DNA of 64,000 nucleotides from Aquificaceae bacterium (GTDB taxonomy: Bacteria; Aquificota; Aquificia; Aquificales; Aquificaceae), in contig JALSHV010000010.1 in assembly GCA_026981975.1 (NCBI GenBank), forward strand, positions 1-64,000, given 5' to 3'. This document shows, in pieces, positions 1 to 8,421 of the stretch; the stretch's first letter is position 1, and every line of letters begins with the position of its first letter. A program made the translations under genes and the position numbers. Below the pieces are notes generated by a model. The model did no database searches and was not told the origin of the DNA. It saw only the letters and a list, made by a program, of their open reading frames with translations.

Positions 1-2314
1 CAACCCCGATCCATTTTCTCCTTAACTTGTGTGCTACTGCTGTTGTTGTGCCTGAACCAAGGAAGAAGTCTAAAATAATATCTCCTTCGTTGGAGGTGGA
101 TTCTATTACTCTTTTTAAAAGGATTTCGGAGTTTTCTGTGGGAAAATGCTGAGATTGCGAATATCCAGGGATATCCGTCCAATTGGAATCCAAAAGCTCT
201 TCTTCCCCAGTTAGATATTGAGGCATTCCCTTGACTTTATTTCCCAACATATCTACATATTCTACATCTTCGTTTATTCTTATCCTTCCCTGCTTTTCTA
301 ATTCGTAAATTTTCTCTTGAACAAATGTCCAATGCCTTCCTTTTGGTGGGTAAAGAAGTCTTCCTAGAATAATTCGCTCAGGAGGTTTTCTTTCTCCAGG
401 AGAGTGCATGTTTAGCCATTTTTGCTCTTTTTCTCTTTTCTTATAAATTGGTATAAAAGTAAATTTATTTGTTTTAGAATAGAAAAATAAATTATCATTT
501 GCAATATTATATCCTTGAACTCCCGTAAATATCTTTTTCGTTCTGCTTATTACAATCTCATTCCTAAAATTTTCCTTCCCAAAAATCTCATTTAAAAGCA
601 TTCTTACATACATATTCCCGTTGTAATCACATCTTACAAAAATACTACCTCTATCATTTAACAATTCCCTTCCCAACCTTATCCTATTTTCAAGCATCGT
701 TATCCATGTAGCATCTTTGTAGCCAACTTTGTAAAGATAATCTGCTTCCTGCTCTTTGTTAAACGGCGGATCAATATAAATCGTCTGCACCTTTTCGTAG
801 TATTTATTCAAAAGCAAATTCAAAGCCTGAAAGTTTTCACTCTTTATCAAAACACCATCTAAAATCTCATCTAAATCGTTGTTTTTAGATAAAGCAACCA
901 ATAACTTCCACTTAAATTCTTCATCAAAATATTTAGTATCAATTGGCAACTTCTTCCATTCTTTTCCGTTTAATTGCGACTGTCCATTATTCAAAATCAA
1001 ATCCTCTTTACTATTGACCTCAATCCAGAATAACTCCCTCCACTCTTCTAATTGCTTTTCATTGCTCAAAATCTCATCTAAAATGCTCTCTAAAAACTCT
1101 TCTCCTGCATATTCTTTAATTTTGTCCAGTGTAATTACATAATGCGTATCAATAACAAACTTCTTCTTTTCCCAGATTTTTTTCTGGAAGTTTTCAATCT
1201 GTGCTAAAAATTCAATGATTTTCAAAGCAATGTTTCTGAATGCTCTAACTCCGATCAGATAAAGCCTTAACTTGTCAAAATAACCACTTTGTTCCAAAAC
1301 CTGCAAATCTTCTAATTGTAAAAACTCGTTTTTGATGTAAAAGTCAAGCTCTCTTTCCAGAAATCCCTTCAAGTCTTTGTGAATGAAGTAATCTGTCGTG
1401 TTCCTTCTTGTGTATCTGTAAAGGTGCTTTTCAATTATTGTTTTCTCCCCCTCCTTTTCAAATATAAGCCTTGCTAAGCTGTTCTGCGGGATTTTTTCTT
1501 CTAAAATTCTTACAATCTCTTCGTTAATTTTATCCTGTGATGCTGATTGTCCGTGTTTGTATTTTTCCTCCTCTTCCTCAGTTAAGCCTCTATACTCAAA
1601 GTAAATATTAAGCTCTCTTCTATCTTCGTCAAAATCAAAAACTTTTTCATTCAAAACAAAAAACTTCCTTTCTTGTGCCTTTGCGTTTCCTTTCTCTTCT
1701 TCTGCTTCAATAACTCTGAAATTGACGGTTAATCCTTTAATTCTGAAGGTGTATTTTCTGAAATACTCCGTTGTCTTTATGTAATACTGATCTTTGTTTG
1801 CCCAGTAGAGTAAAACCTCTTCTCCGTTATAGGGAACAACATACTTTTCATTTTTGCCATATCTTCTTTTGCTTATGAAATCTCCTTTATCGTAGTATCT
1901 TGAAAAGAAATTAATGAGGTGATTGTAAATCTCCCTTTCCAAATCCTCTGAAATCTTTATTTCCTCTAATTGCTTTTTTAATCTTTCATATTCATCAATC
2001 TCCTCTTTAAAATCCTCTCTGTAAATTCTTGCTCTTGCTTCATCTCTTTTTTTTAAAGCTTCCAGATATTTTTTAACACCATTTTTAGAAGAGATTCCTT
2101 TCAGTTTTTCCTCTATCTCTTTTTTTTCCTCTTCACTCAATAATTGCAATTGCTTTTTTATTTCATCTATCAGCTCTTTTTCAATAAATTCCTCAATCTC
2201 TTTTCGTTTGTAATTTAGTATTCTGTAAATCCCAAAATCCAAATCTTCATTTTCAAACCGGAAAACTTCTTTGAGTTTTTCTTTAAGTTCCAATTTCAAC
2301 TTTTCTGCTTCCAT
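1..2314 (-). CDS. Beta-class N6-adenine DNA methyltransferase, type III Mod-like (3' end outside window)
   Basis: The minus-strand frame is open from an ATG at 2314 to the left edge (771 codons), so the C-terminus is missing. It carries the adenine-methyltransferase motif DPPF at about residue 513 and the SAM-binding motif FLGSGTTAVAH at about residue 750. Motif IV before motif I is the beta-class order of type III Mod subunits. The first ~500 residues are rich in Lys and Glu and hold no domain I recognise; this long N-terminus exceeds classic Mod proteins. It starts 12 nt after the stop of the PLD-HerA gene on the same strand, so the two are probably co-transcribed. Methylation of host DNA in a defence or restriction system is the likely role; the target site cannot be read. 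Confidence in methyltransferase is high, in the exact class moderate. Confidence 0.85.
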   Translation of the reverse strand, partial: MEAEKLKLELKEKLKEVFRFENEDLDFGIYRILNYKRKEIEEFIEKELIDEIKKQLQLLSEEEKKEIEEKLKGISSKNGVKKYLEALKKRDEARARIYREDFKEEIDEYERLKKQLEEIKISEDLEREIYNHLINFFSRYYDKGDFISKRRYGKNEKYVVPYNGEEVLLYWANKDQYYIKTTEYFRKYTFRIKGLTVNFRVIEAEEEKGNAKAQERKFFVLNEKVFDFDEDRRELNIYFEYRGLTEEEEEKYKHGQSASQDKINEEIVRILEEKIPQNSLARLIFEKEGEKTIIEKHLYRYTRRNTTDYFIHKDLKGFLERELDFYIKNEFLQLEDLQVLEQSGYFDKLRLYLIGVRAFRNIALKIIEFLAQIENFQKKIWEKKKFVIDTHYVITLDKIKEYAGEEFLESILDEILSNEKQLEEWRELFWIEVNSKEDLILNNGQSQLNGKEWKKLPIDTKYFDEEFKWKLLVALSKNNDLDEILDGVLIKSENFQALNLLLNKYYEKVQTIYIDPPFNKEQEADYLYKVGYKDATWITMLENRIRLGRELLNDRGSIFVRCDYNGNMYVRMLLNEIFGKENFRNEIVISRTKKIFTGVQGYNIANDNLFFYSKTNKFTFIPIYKKREKEQKWLNMHSPGERKPPERIILGRLLYPPKGRHWTFVQEKIYELEKQGRIRINEDVEYVDMLGNKVKGMPQYLTGEEELLDSNWTDIPGYSQSQHFPTENSEILLKRVIESTSNEGDIILDFFLGSGTTTAVAHKLRRKWIGV

Positions 2315-2326
2315 TGATTAGATATT

Positions 2327-4264
2327 TTATCCCACGCCGACTACCATAGGAAAAGGGACGGCAGTTCCCGAGATTATGCCTTTACCCGTAGGCAGGGAAG
2401 GTAGGAAATTGATAATGTTCTTCCCTACATGTTCCACATAGGTGGATATGGTATCAAGGTCCGCACTGTTCATTGTTCGGAACATAGCCTGCGTATTCAT
2501 CTGAGAGAGGATATACTTACTTACCTGTGCGGGTCTTTGGGTTATCACAACAAGTCCGAGATTGAACTTTCTTCCCTCCGAAGCCAGTTTTCGTGCACAG
2601 GTAAGAGCCAAGTTGTCTTTACCGGCTGATACATCACCGTAACCTCTCTCAGGTGCAAAGTTGTGAGCTTCTTCAAGGACTACAAGCCTTTTATTGCTGT
2701 CTTCTTTACTCCTGTTAAAGATCTCCTGCATAATAAGCCCAGCCAAGTTTACCCTTGTTTGGGAGTCTGTAATTCCTTTGAAATCGTATATTACTATGCT
2801 GTGACTGTAGTTAAGGGATTCCTCTATTTCCTTTATTATCCGAGGCTGATTGGTTAATGCTTCCTCTCCGTATATGCTTTTTAAATAATCAACCGCTTCG
2901 CGGTGTTCGGAAATATTAAAATCCTCAAGGGATTCTATAAGAGAAAGTAAACCTTCACGCTTTAAAGAGGTCAGGTTAAGAGCAGGTTTTATTTTTCTCT
3001 GTATAAGAGAAGAGTTATTCTTCGCTGTATTTGAATTACCGCTTATTAACTTGCCAAATCCAGCCCTTTTTAAAAGATCAAGGACTTCTTCAGCTTCTAC
3101 GGGTATGAAAGTATCCCTGAATTTTACATGCTTTATAAATTCTCCTTTTTCTAAAAGATTTTCAACAACTTCCCTATACTCACCGTGAGGATCCATTACA
3201 AATATCTGAATATCATCAAGCGATTGAAAGAGTCTTGTAACAAGTCTTTTGACAAAATAACTCTTTCCCGAACCGGTTGTTCCTACTACAAGAAGGTGTC
3301 TTCTAATTATCTCCTCTGCATCTATGAATGCTTCAACTTTTGAACCTTCAATTAGTCCAACTTTAACTTTTTTTCCGTAGTCAGAAAAAAGATCACTAAA
3401 GGTTTCATTTAAAACCCTATACACACCCTCTCCAACCTTAAAGGGTTTTCTTAAAGGTTCAACTTTTCCTTCCTTTACTACACCCACAATATCTGCAGTT
3501 GCTATTTTGATACGATTACCGTTCTCTGAAAGATAAGCAAAGACAGCCGCCTTTTTCCAGTCTTTATCTTTACCATCGGAAAAGATCTTTTTAAAGTCCT
3601 CCAAAGGAGCAAAAACAAAGGATTCTCTTGAAGTAAAGGGGTTCGCAAAAAAACCTATATCGTATGAGTAAATACTTGAGACCCTTCCCAATACCTTTCC
3701 TTCATGAAGTCTCACTTCCACATAGGAAAGCTCTTCTACATCGTCTATGAGTATAAATTCAAAGGAGGAAGATTTTACAGGATTAAGGGTAAAACCTAAG
3801 AGATCCTTACCGAATTCCGCGGAGTGATCTCTTTTTATGCTTTCAAAGTAGTCTATGAGTTCTTCTACTTCCCTTTCGGAATCGCTAACTTCGTAAAATA
3901 CTCCCGCCTCTATATTTCCTTTGGACAGATCGGAAAGCCCTGGTTCTGTAAAGTTTGCGGATCCGAGGACTACCTTTTTATTGTCCGAAATTATGAACTT
4001 TGCGTGCAGTCTACTACAGAGATATACCTTTCCACCCACTTCGTTTATCTTTTTAAAAACCCTCTCATCTGTTATAAGCAGATCCCTGAATTCAGAAGCC
4101 CTGAGGATTATCTCCAGTTCCAAGTTTTTGTCTTTTACCGTATCAAGTATATCTTCAAAAGGTTTACCCTTTATCCAAGCGGAAGCTATCTTTATACTTT
4201 CTTTTGCCTCTTCCACAATTTCCCTTATCTTCGGAAATATTCCGTCACTTGTAAGAAACTCCAC
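2327..4264 (-). CDS. PLD-nuclease / HerA-type ATPase fusion protein
   Basis: A 645-residue two-domain protein. Residues 1-145 form a phospholipase-D-type nuclease domain with one HxK motif (H87, K89, D94, then GSAN at 101-104). One copy per chain suggests dimerisation, as in Nuc and BfiI. After a beta-rich stretch resembling the HAS barrel (about 175-315) comes a HerA/FtsK-type motor: Walker A GTTGSGKS at 328-335, Walker B VVLEEAHNF at 528-536, sensor ITQRP at 574-578. Inferred role: DNA translocation coupled to cleavage, most likely anti-phage defence together with the methyltransferase 12 nt downstream. The start is GTG with a GGAGGG ribosome site. I know of HerA paired with NurA, SIR2 or DUF4297 partners; a PLD fusion is less familiar. 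Confidence 0.85.
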   Translation of the reverse strand: MEFLTSDGIFPKIREIVEEAKESIKIASAWIKGKPFEDILDTVKDKNLELEIILRASEFRDLLITDERVFKKINEVGGKVYLCSRLHAKFIISDNKKVVLGSANFTEPGLSDLSKGNIEAGVFYEVSDSEREVEELIDYFESIKRDHSAEFGKDLLGFTLNPVKSSSFEFILIDDVEELSYVEVRLHEGKVLGRVSSIYSYDIGFFANPFTSRESFVFAPLEDFKKIFSDGKDKDWKKAAVFAYLSENGNRIKIATADIVGVVKEGKVEPLRKPFKVGEGVYRVLNETFSDLFSDYGKKVKVGLIEGSKVEAFIDAEEIIRRHLLVVGTTGSGKSYFVKRLVTRLFQSLDDIQIFVMDPHGEYREVVENLLEKGEFIKHVKFRDTFIPVEAEEVLDLLKRAGFGKLISGNSNTAKNNSSLIQRKIKPALNLTSLKREGLLSLIESLEDFNISEHREAVDYLKSIYGEEALTNQPRIIKEIEESLNYSHSIVIYDFKGITDSQTRVNLAGLIMQEIFNRSKEDSNKRLVVLEEAHNFAPERGYGDVSAGKDNLALTCARKLASEGRKFNLGLVVITQRPAQVSKYILSQMNTQAMFRTMNSADLDTISTYVEHVGKNIINFLPSLPTGKGIISGTAVPFPMVVGVG

Positions 4265-4311
4265 CTTGTCCCTCCTTAACCGCTAAATTATCTAACTCCT
4301 ATACCGTATAG

Positions 4312-4317
4312 TATAAT
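4312..4317 (+). promoter_or_regulatory. Sigma70-like -10 box TATAAT of the OmpA-like gene
   Basis: A perfect TATAAT lies in the divergent gap between the PLD-HerA gene and the OmpA-like gene. A transcript starting about 7 nt later would exclude the ATG at 4319, so the ATG at 4337 with its GGGAGG site must be the start. No clear -35 box is visible. Confidence 0.6.
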
Positions 4318-4336
4318 CATGAAGGGAGGGACAAGA

Positions 4337-5392
4337 ATGTTTAAGGTGTTACTCATCATGTTGTGTCTTTTCCTGCTTACAACGGAAAGTTATTCCTTTA
4401 GGGTAACTCAGGGAATAGATGAAGCTCAAAGAGCTGTTATAAAAGCTTTTAACGCAGGAGCAAAAGAAAAGGCGCCTTATTTATACGCAAAGACAAGAGG
4501 ATATAAGGAAGTGTCTTATATACTTGCTTCCGAAGCAGATGATATAGGATCAAGAATTTTCGCTATACGCACCATGAACTACGCTTCAAAAGCTATAAGT
4601 GCAGCTTTTAAGGGAGTAGAAGAGCTTACTCCTATAGAATCCCTACCAACGGAAAAGGAAGAGGAAAAGGAAGAGGAAAACTTCCATATAGTAGATGTTA
4701 AAGATATAAAAAGCAGATTAGATTTTATCAGAGAAAATAAAGGAAAAGACTGTTCTCCCAAGGAGTTAGGAAGAGCAGAAGCCTTTTACGATGCTCTCGT
4801 ATATGAGCTGGCAAAAGAAGAACCTAACTCCGCCTTGGTTTTAAGATTTTACAATGAAGTGAGCACAGAAAGCAAAATAGCCGAAAGTAAATTAAGAGTG
4901 GCTATGACAAACGAGCTGGAGTGTTATACAGGAAGAAAATTCATATTTAAACCGCCCGTAGAAGAGAAGAAGAAAGAACCCGCTGAAGTAAAACCAACAC
5001 CCAAACAACCCCCCACCGAAAGGAAACCCACCGTTGTAGAAGAACCCTTAAAGATCACTGCAAGAATACATTTTGACTTTGATCGTTACAATATAAGACG
5101 GGAGTATATTCCTATTTTGAATGAAGTAGTTAAAACACTTAAAGAAAATCCCTTCATAAAAGTAAGAATAGAAGGTTTTACGGATATAATCGGTTCTAAG
5201 GAGTATAACGTGAAATTAGCACGTAAAAGAGCGGAAGCTGTTAAGAATTACCTCGTAAAAAAGGGAATCCCAGAAGATAAAATAGAAATTGTGGGTTTTG
5301 GAAAAGAACGTTTCATCGCCACTAATGAAACCGCTTTAGGTAGACTTACAAACCGCCGTGTGGAGTTCATAGTTATAAAGGTAGAGGAGTAA
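4337..5392 (+). CDS. OmpA-family peptidoglycan-binding envelope protein
   Basis: A 351-residue exported protein. The N-terminus is a signal peptide (MFKVLLIMLCLFLLTTESYS). An alpha-helical region of about 200 residues follows, interrupted by an acidic EEKEEE stretch, then a Pro/Lys-rich linker, then a C-terminal OmpA domain over about the last 115 residues (HFDFDRYNIRREY, EGFTDIIGS, NRRVEFIV). The OmpA domain binds peptidoglycan, so the protein probably anchors outer membrane or periplasmic parts to the wall. The start at 4337 is chosen because GGGAGG sits 7 nt upstream and the earlier ATG at 4319 overlaps the -10 box. argJ follows after 6 nt. The helical domain is not recognised. Confidence 0.8.
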   Translation: MFKVLLIMLCLFLLTTESYSFRVTQGIDEAQRAVIKAFNAGAKEKAPYLYAKTRGYKEVSYILASEADDIGSRIFAIRTMNYASKAISAAFKGVEELTPIESLPTEKEEEKEEENFHIVDVKDIKSRLDFIRENKGKDCSPKELGRAEAFYDALVYELAKEEPNSALVLRFYNEVSTESKIAESKLRVAMTNELECYTGRKFIFKPPVEEKKKEPAEVKPTPKQPPTERKPTVVEEPLKITARIHFDFDRYNIRREYIPILNEVVKTLKENPFIKVRIEGFTDIIGSKEYNVKLARKRAEAVKNYLVKKGIPEDKIEIVGFGKERFIATNETALGRLTNRRVEFIVIKVEE

Positions 5393-5398
5393 CTCTGC

Positions 5399-6538
5399 AT
5401 GCCCGATGTTCTTATGGGCATAGCTAAAGCGGGATTAAAACAATCTCCTGAACCGGATTTATTGGTTGTCCTTCTTCCTGTTAGAAGTATTGCTTCTTTC
5501 CTTTTCACAGATAATTTTTTTAAATCTGGTTCTGTTATTTACTCAGAAGAGACTTTTAAAAAAAATAGGAATATTAGAGCTTTTGTTGTAAACAGCGGAA
5601 ACGCCAACTGCGGAACTGGCAAAGAAGGAATTAAACACGCTCGCCAGATAGCGGAGAGAACCGCTTTAAAGCTTAAGTTAAAACCGGAGGAAGTGCTTGT
5701 TTTCTCAACGGGAATTATTGGCAAACCTTTGCCAATAGAGAAAGTTCTCATTGCTGTAGACAAAGCCTGTAGTTCCCTTGAACCCCTGGATTTAAAAAAA
5801 GCTTCTCAAGTTATAACAACAACCGATAGTTTTCCTAAGTTTGACTTTATTGAAAAAAGAAAAGTAAAAACCTTCGGTTTTGCTAAGGGAGCAGGCATGA
5901 TAGCACCTTCAATGGCTACAATGCTTGCCTTTGTATTCACAGAAGCTTTTGTAGAATTTGAAAAGTTAAGAGTAATCCATAAAAAAATCAATGAAAAAAC
6001 TTTTAATTCTATTACTGTAGATGGTTGTAAAAGCACCAACGACAGTTTTGCCCTTATATGTATAGGGAATAAAAAAGCTCCCCTTTCTTCTGTAGAAAAG
6101 GATATACTGCAGATAGCGGAAAGCCTTGCTAAGAAAATAGTTGAAGACGGAGAAGGAGCTTCCAGAGTGATAAAGATAACCGTTAAAGGTGCTGATTCTT
6201 CTAAAAAAGCCAAGGAAATAGCCAAAGCGGTTGCGAACTCTTTACTTGTAAAAACAGCTGTTTACGGTAAAGATCCTAACTGGGGAAGGATAGCTGCAGC
6301 AGCAGGAAGCACTACTTTTCCCATAGATCCTTTTAAACTGGAAATACGTATAGGAGAATATACCCTATATGAAGGGAAACCTCTTCCTTTTTCAGAAGAA
6401 TCTGTAAGAAGATACCTTCAGGAAGAAAAAGAAGTGGAGATTATACTAGATTTAAAAGAAGGAAAAAACGACTGGACTTACTACTCCTCTGACTTAGGTT
6501 ATGAATATGTCAAAATCAATGCGGAGTATAGCACGTGA
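5399..6538 (+). CDS. argJ: Glutamate N-acetyltransferase / ornithine acetyltransferase
   Basis: ArgJ moves the acetyl group from N-acetylornithine to glutamate in the cyclic arginine pathway; some versions also use acetyl-CoA. The self-cleavage site is visible as APSMATML with the nucleophilic Thr at 174, preceded by KGAGMI. The expected [10 protein letters not shown] (65-74) and CKSTNDSF stretches are present. Length (379) is a little short of the usual ~400, with a compact N-terminus. In the cell the precursor cleaves itself into alpha and beta chains at T174. It starts 6 nt after the OmpA-like gene and is followed directly by the stomatin gene. Whether it is mono- or bifunctional cannot be told from sequence. 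Confidence 0.95.
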   Translation: MPDVLMGIAKAGLKQSPEPDLLVVLLPVRSIASFLFTDNFFKSGSVIYSEETFKKNRNIRAFVVNSGNANCGTGKEGIKHARQIAERTALKLKLKPEEVLVFSTGIIGKPLPIEKVLIAVDKACSSLEPLDLKKASQVITTTDSFPKFDFIEKRKVKTFGFAKGAGMIAPSMATMLAFVFTEAFVEFEKLRVIHKKINEKTFNSITVDGCKSTNDSFALICIGNKKAPLSSVEKDILQIAESLAKKIVEDGEGASRVIKITVKGADSSKKAKEIAKAVANSLLVKTAVYGKDPNWGRIAAAAGSTTFPIDPFKLEIRIGEYTLYEGKPLPFSEESVRRYLQEEKEVEIILDLKEGKNDWTYYSSDLGYEYVKINAEYST

Positions 6539-6546
6539 GGTGGGCT

Positions 6547-7416
6547 ATGAGAGGTTTCCTTGAAGCTTTACCTTTTCTGATATTTGTAGCTGTATTCATA
6601 GCTATCACCTTAGGAGGTAATGTGTTTAAACACATAGGAGGTCTTGCAATGTCTTTTTCCCCGATAATTTTTCTCCTTATACTCGGTATTATTTTTCTCC
6701 TTGCAGCGATAAAGATAATTCCCGAATACGAAAGGGCTGTTGTTTTCCGTCTGGGACGGGTTATAGGTTCAAAAGGTCCCGGTTTGATTATCATAATTCC
6801 TTTTATAGATCGTATAGTTAAAGTTTCTTTAAGAACAGTTACCCTTGATGTTCCTACTCAAGATATAATTACAAAAGATAACGTATCAGTTCAAGTAGAT
6901 GCCGTTGTTTATTTCAGGGTAGTAGATCCTTCCAAGGCAATAGTTGAAGTAGAAGACTACCTTTATGCCACTTCCCAAATAGCTCAAACAACACTCCGTA
7001 GTGTTTGCGGAGAGGCAGAGTTAGATGAGCTTCTCTCAAAAAGGGAAAAGATAAATATAAAACTTCAAGAAATAATAGACAGGCAAACAGATCCTTGGGG
7101 TGTAAAGGTGGTGGCGGTAGAGCTGAAAAAAATAGATCTACCTGATGATTTACGCAAAGCTATAGCACGCCAAGCGGAAGCTGAAAGGGAAAGAAGAGCT
7201 AAAATAATTTCAGCGGAAGCGGAATTTCAAGCTGCTCAAAAGCTCTTAGACGCTGCAAAAATATTAGCCACCGAACCCATAGCTATACAGCTCAGATATT
7301 TGGAAACCCTTCATACAATAGGGTTGCAGAATGCCAAGATGGTCGTGTTTCCCTTTCCTTTTGAGTTTATGGAACTTATGAAGCGAAAGATAACTGAGGA
7401 TAAAGAAAAATCCTAA
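6547..7416 (+). CDS. SPFH/stomatin-family membrane protein (slipin)
   Basis: An integral membrane protein with two N-terminal hydrophobic segments (roughly residues 5-25 and 36-58) followed by a prohibitin/stomatin domain ([50 protein letters not shown]) and a coiled coil rich in AEAER repeats. Stomatins form membrane rings and often regulate membrane proteases. No NfeD-type partner or protease lies beside it here. I place the start at ATG 6547 because GAGGTG lies 5 nt upstream; a GTG at 6535 overlapping the argJ stop is the alternative. It sits between argJ and rimI in a tightly spaced run. Confidence 0.88.
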   Translation: MRGFLEALPFLIFVAVFIAITLGGNVFKHIGGLAMSFSPIIFLLILGIIFLLAAIKIIPEYERAVVFRLGRVIGSKGPGLIIIIPFIDRIVKVSLRTVTLDVPTQDIITKDNVSVQVDAVVYFRVVDPSKAIVEVEDYLYATSQIAQTTLRSVCGEAELDELLSKREKINIKLQEIIDRQTDPWGVKVVAVELKKIDLPDDLRKAIARQAEAERERRAKIISAEAEFQAAQKLLDAAKILATEPIAIQLRYLETLHTIGLQNAKMVVFPFPFEFMELMKRKITEDKEKS

Positions 7417-7430
7417 AGCAGTGACTTTTT

Positions 7431-7943
7431 ATGACGGTTCGTATAAGGGAAATGACAGAAAGAGATGTGGACGAGGTATATGAAATAAACATAAGATCTT
7501 TTAAGAAAGACGCTTGGAGCAAAGAAGCAATAGAAAGGGAATTTAAACTTCCTTACTCTTTTAGATACGTAATTGAAGTTGAAGGTAAAGTGGTGGGTTA
7601 CAGTTTTATATGGATTTTAAGGAAAGAAGCACTTATAATGACATTTGCAATAGATCCTCCTTTCAGAAATAAAGGTTTAGGAAAAAGGTTTCTACTGGAA
7701 ATTTTGGAAAATTTAAAAAACAAAGCAGATATTTTCACCTTAGACGTCAGAAAGTCTAATTTGCCCGCTATCAAGCTCTACCGTTCCTTAGGATTTTCTG
7801 TAGTTAAAGAAAGACCGCGCTTTTACTCAGATGGAGAAAACGCTCTGGTAATGGAACTCAAAGTTGATAAAATAAAAAGCCGTGAAGGATATAAGAGGGA
7901 GAAAATTAACCTTACTTTTGAGGAAAGAGGAGATAAATCGTAG
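7431..7943 (+). CDS. rimI: GNAT acetyltransferase, RimI-like
   Basis: A GNAT-fold N-acetyltransferase of 170 residues. The acetyl-CoA loop RNKGLGKRF follows the IDPPF strand, and the late motif LDVRKSNLPAIKLYRSLGF is characteristic of RimI-type protein N-terminal acetyltransferases, which modify ribosomal protein S18 in bacteria. The last ~20 residues (charged, KREKINLTFEERGDKS) overlap the next gene by 62 nt and are probably dispensable. The symbol rests on motif similarity; other GNAT specificities are possible. Confidence 0.75.
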   Translation: MTVRIREMTERDVDEVYEINIRSFKKDAWSKEAIEREFKLPYSFRYVIEVEGKVVGYSFIWILRKEALIMTFAIDPPFRNKGLGKRFLLEILENLKNKADIFTLDVRKSNLPAIKLYRSLGFSVVKERPRFYSDGENALVMELKVDKIKSREGYKREKINLTFEERGDKS

Positions 7944-8421
7944 AGTTCTAGAGTTAGCAAAGAAAATAGAGAAGGATTTTAAAGAATCACCGAACTTTTT
8001 GATAATAGGACTCCTTAAAGGTGGTTTTGTTTTTACTGCCGATCTTGTAAGGAATATAAACCTTCCCCTACAAGTGGATTTTCTCTGGGTTTCCAGCTAC
8101 GGACTGTCAATGGAAAGCTCTGGCAGTATTAAAATTTTAAAAGATATTGATACAGATATAACAAACAGAGATGTTCTTATAGTTGATGATATTTTAGATA
8201 CTGGAATAACATTAAGATGTATATACGAATTCCTTAAAATGAAAAATCCTTCAAAGTTGAAAACTTGTGTGCTTTTAGATAAAAAAGGACGTAGGAAAGT
8301 TGATTTCAAAGCAGATTATGTAGGTTTTGAAGTTCCAGACAAATTCTTGGTGGGATACGGCTTAGACTGGGGAGAACTGGGAAGAAATCTACCAGAAATT
8401 TACGCCGTAGAAAATCAGTAA
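7882..8421 (+). CDS. hpt: Hypoxanthine phosphoribosyltransferase
   Basis: A type I phosphoribosyltransferase of purine salvage (hypoxanthine/guanine + PRPP to IMP/GMP). The PRPP loop reads VLIVDDILDTGITL, and LLKGGFVFTADL plus WVSSYG match the HPRT core. The GTG start at 7882 overlaps rimI by 62 nt; the family's N-terminus needs the segment encoded there (LLLRKEEINRRVLELA), so the overlap seems real. Its stop overlaps the convergent FIST-GGDEF gene by 7 nt. Confidence 0.88.
   Translation: MKDIRGRKLTLLLRKEEINRRVLELAKKIEKDFKESPNFLIIGLLKGGFVFTADLVRNINLPLQVDFLWVSSYGLSMESSGSIKILKDIDTDITNRDVLIVDDILDTGITLRCIYEFLKMKNPSKLKTCVLLDKKGRRKVDFKADYVGFEVPDKFLVGYGLDWGELGRNLPEIYAVENQ

Noticed and set aside
3824-4279. 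Plus-strand open frame of 151 codons opposite the PLD-HerA gene
   Set aside because: Antisense shadow of a strongly conserved domain; composition is not protein-like and there is no ribosome site.
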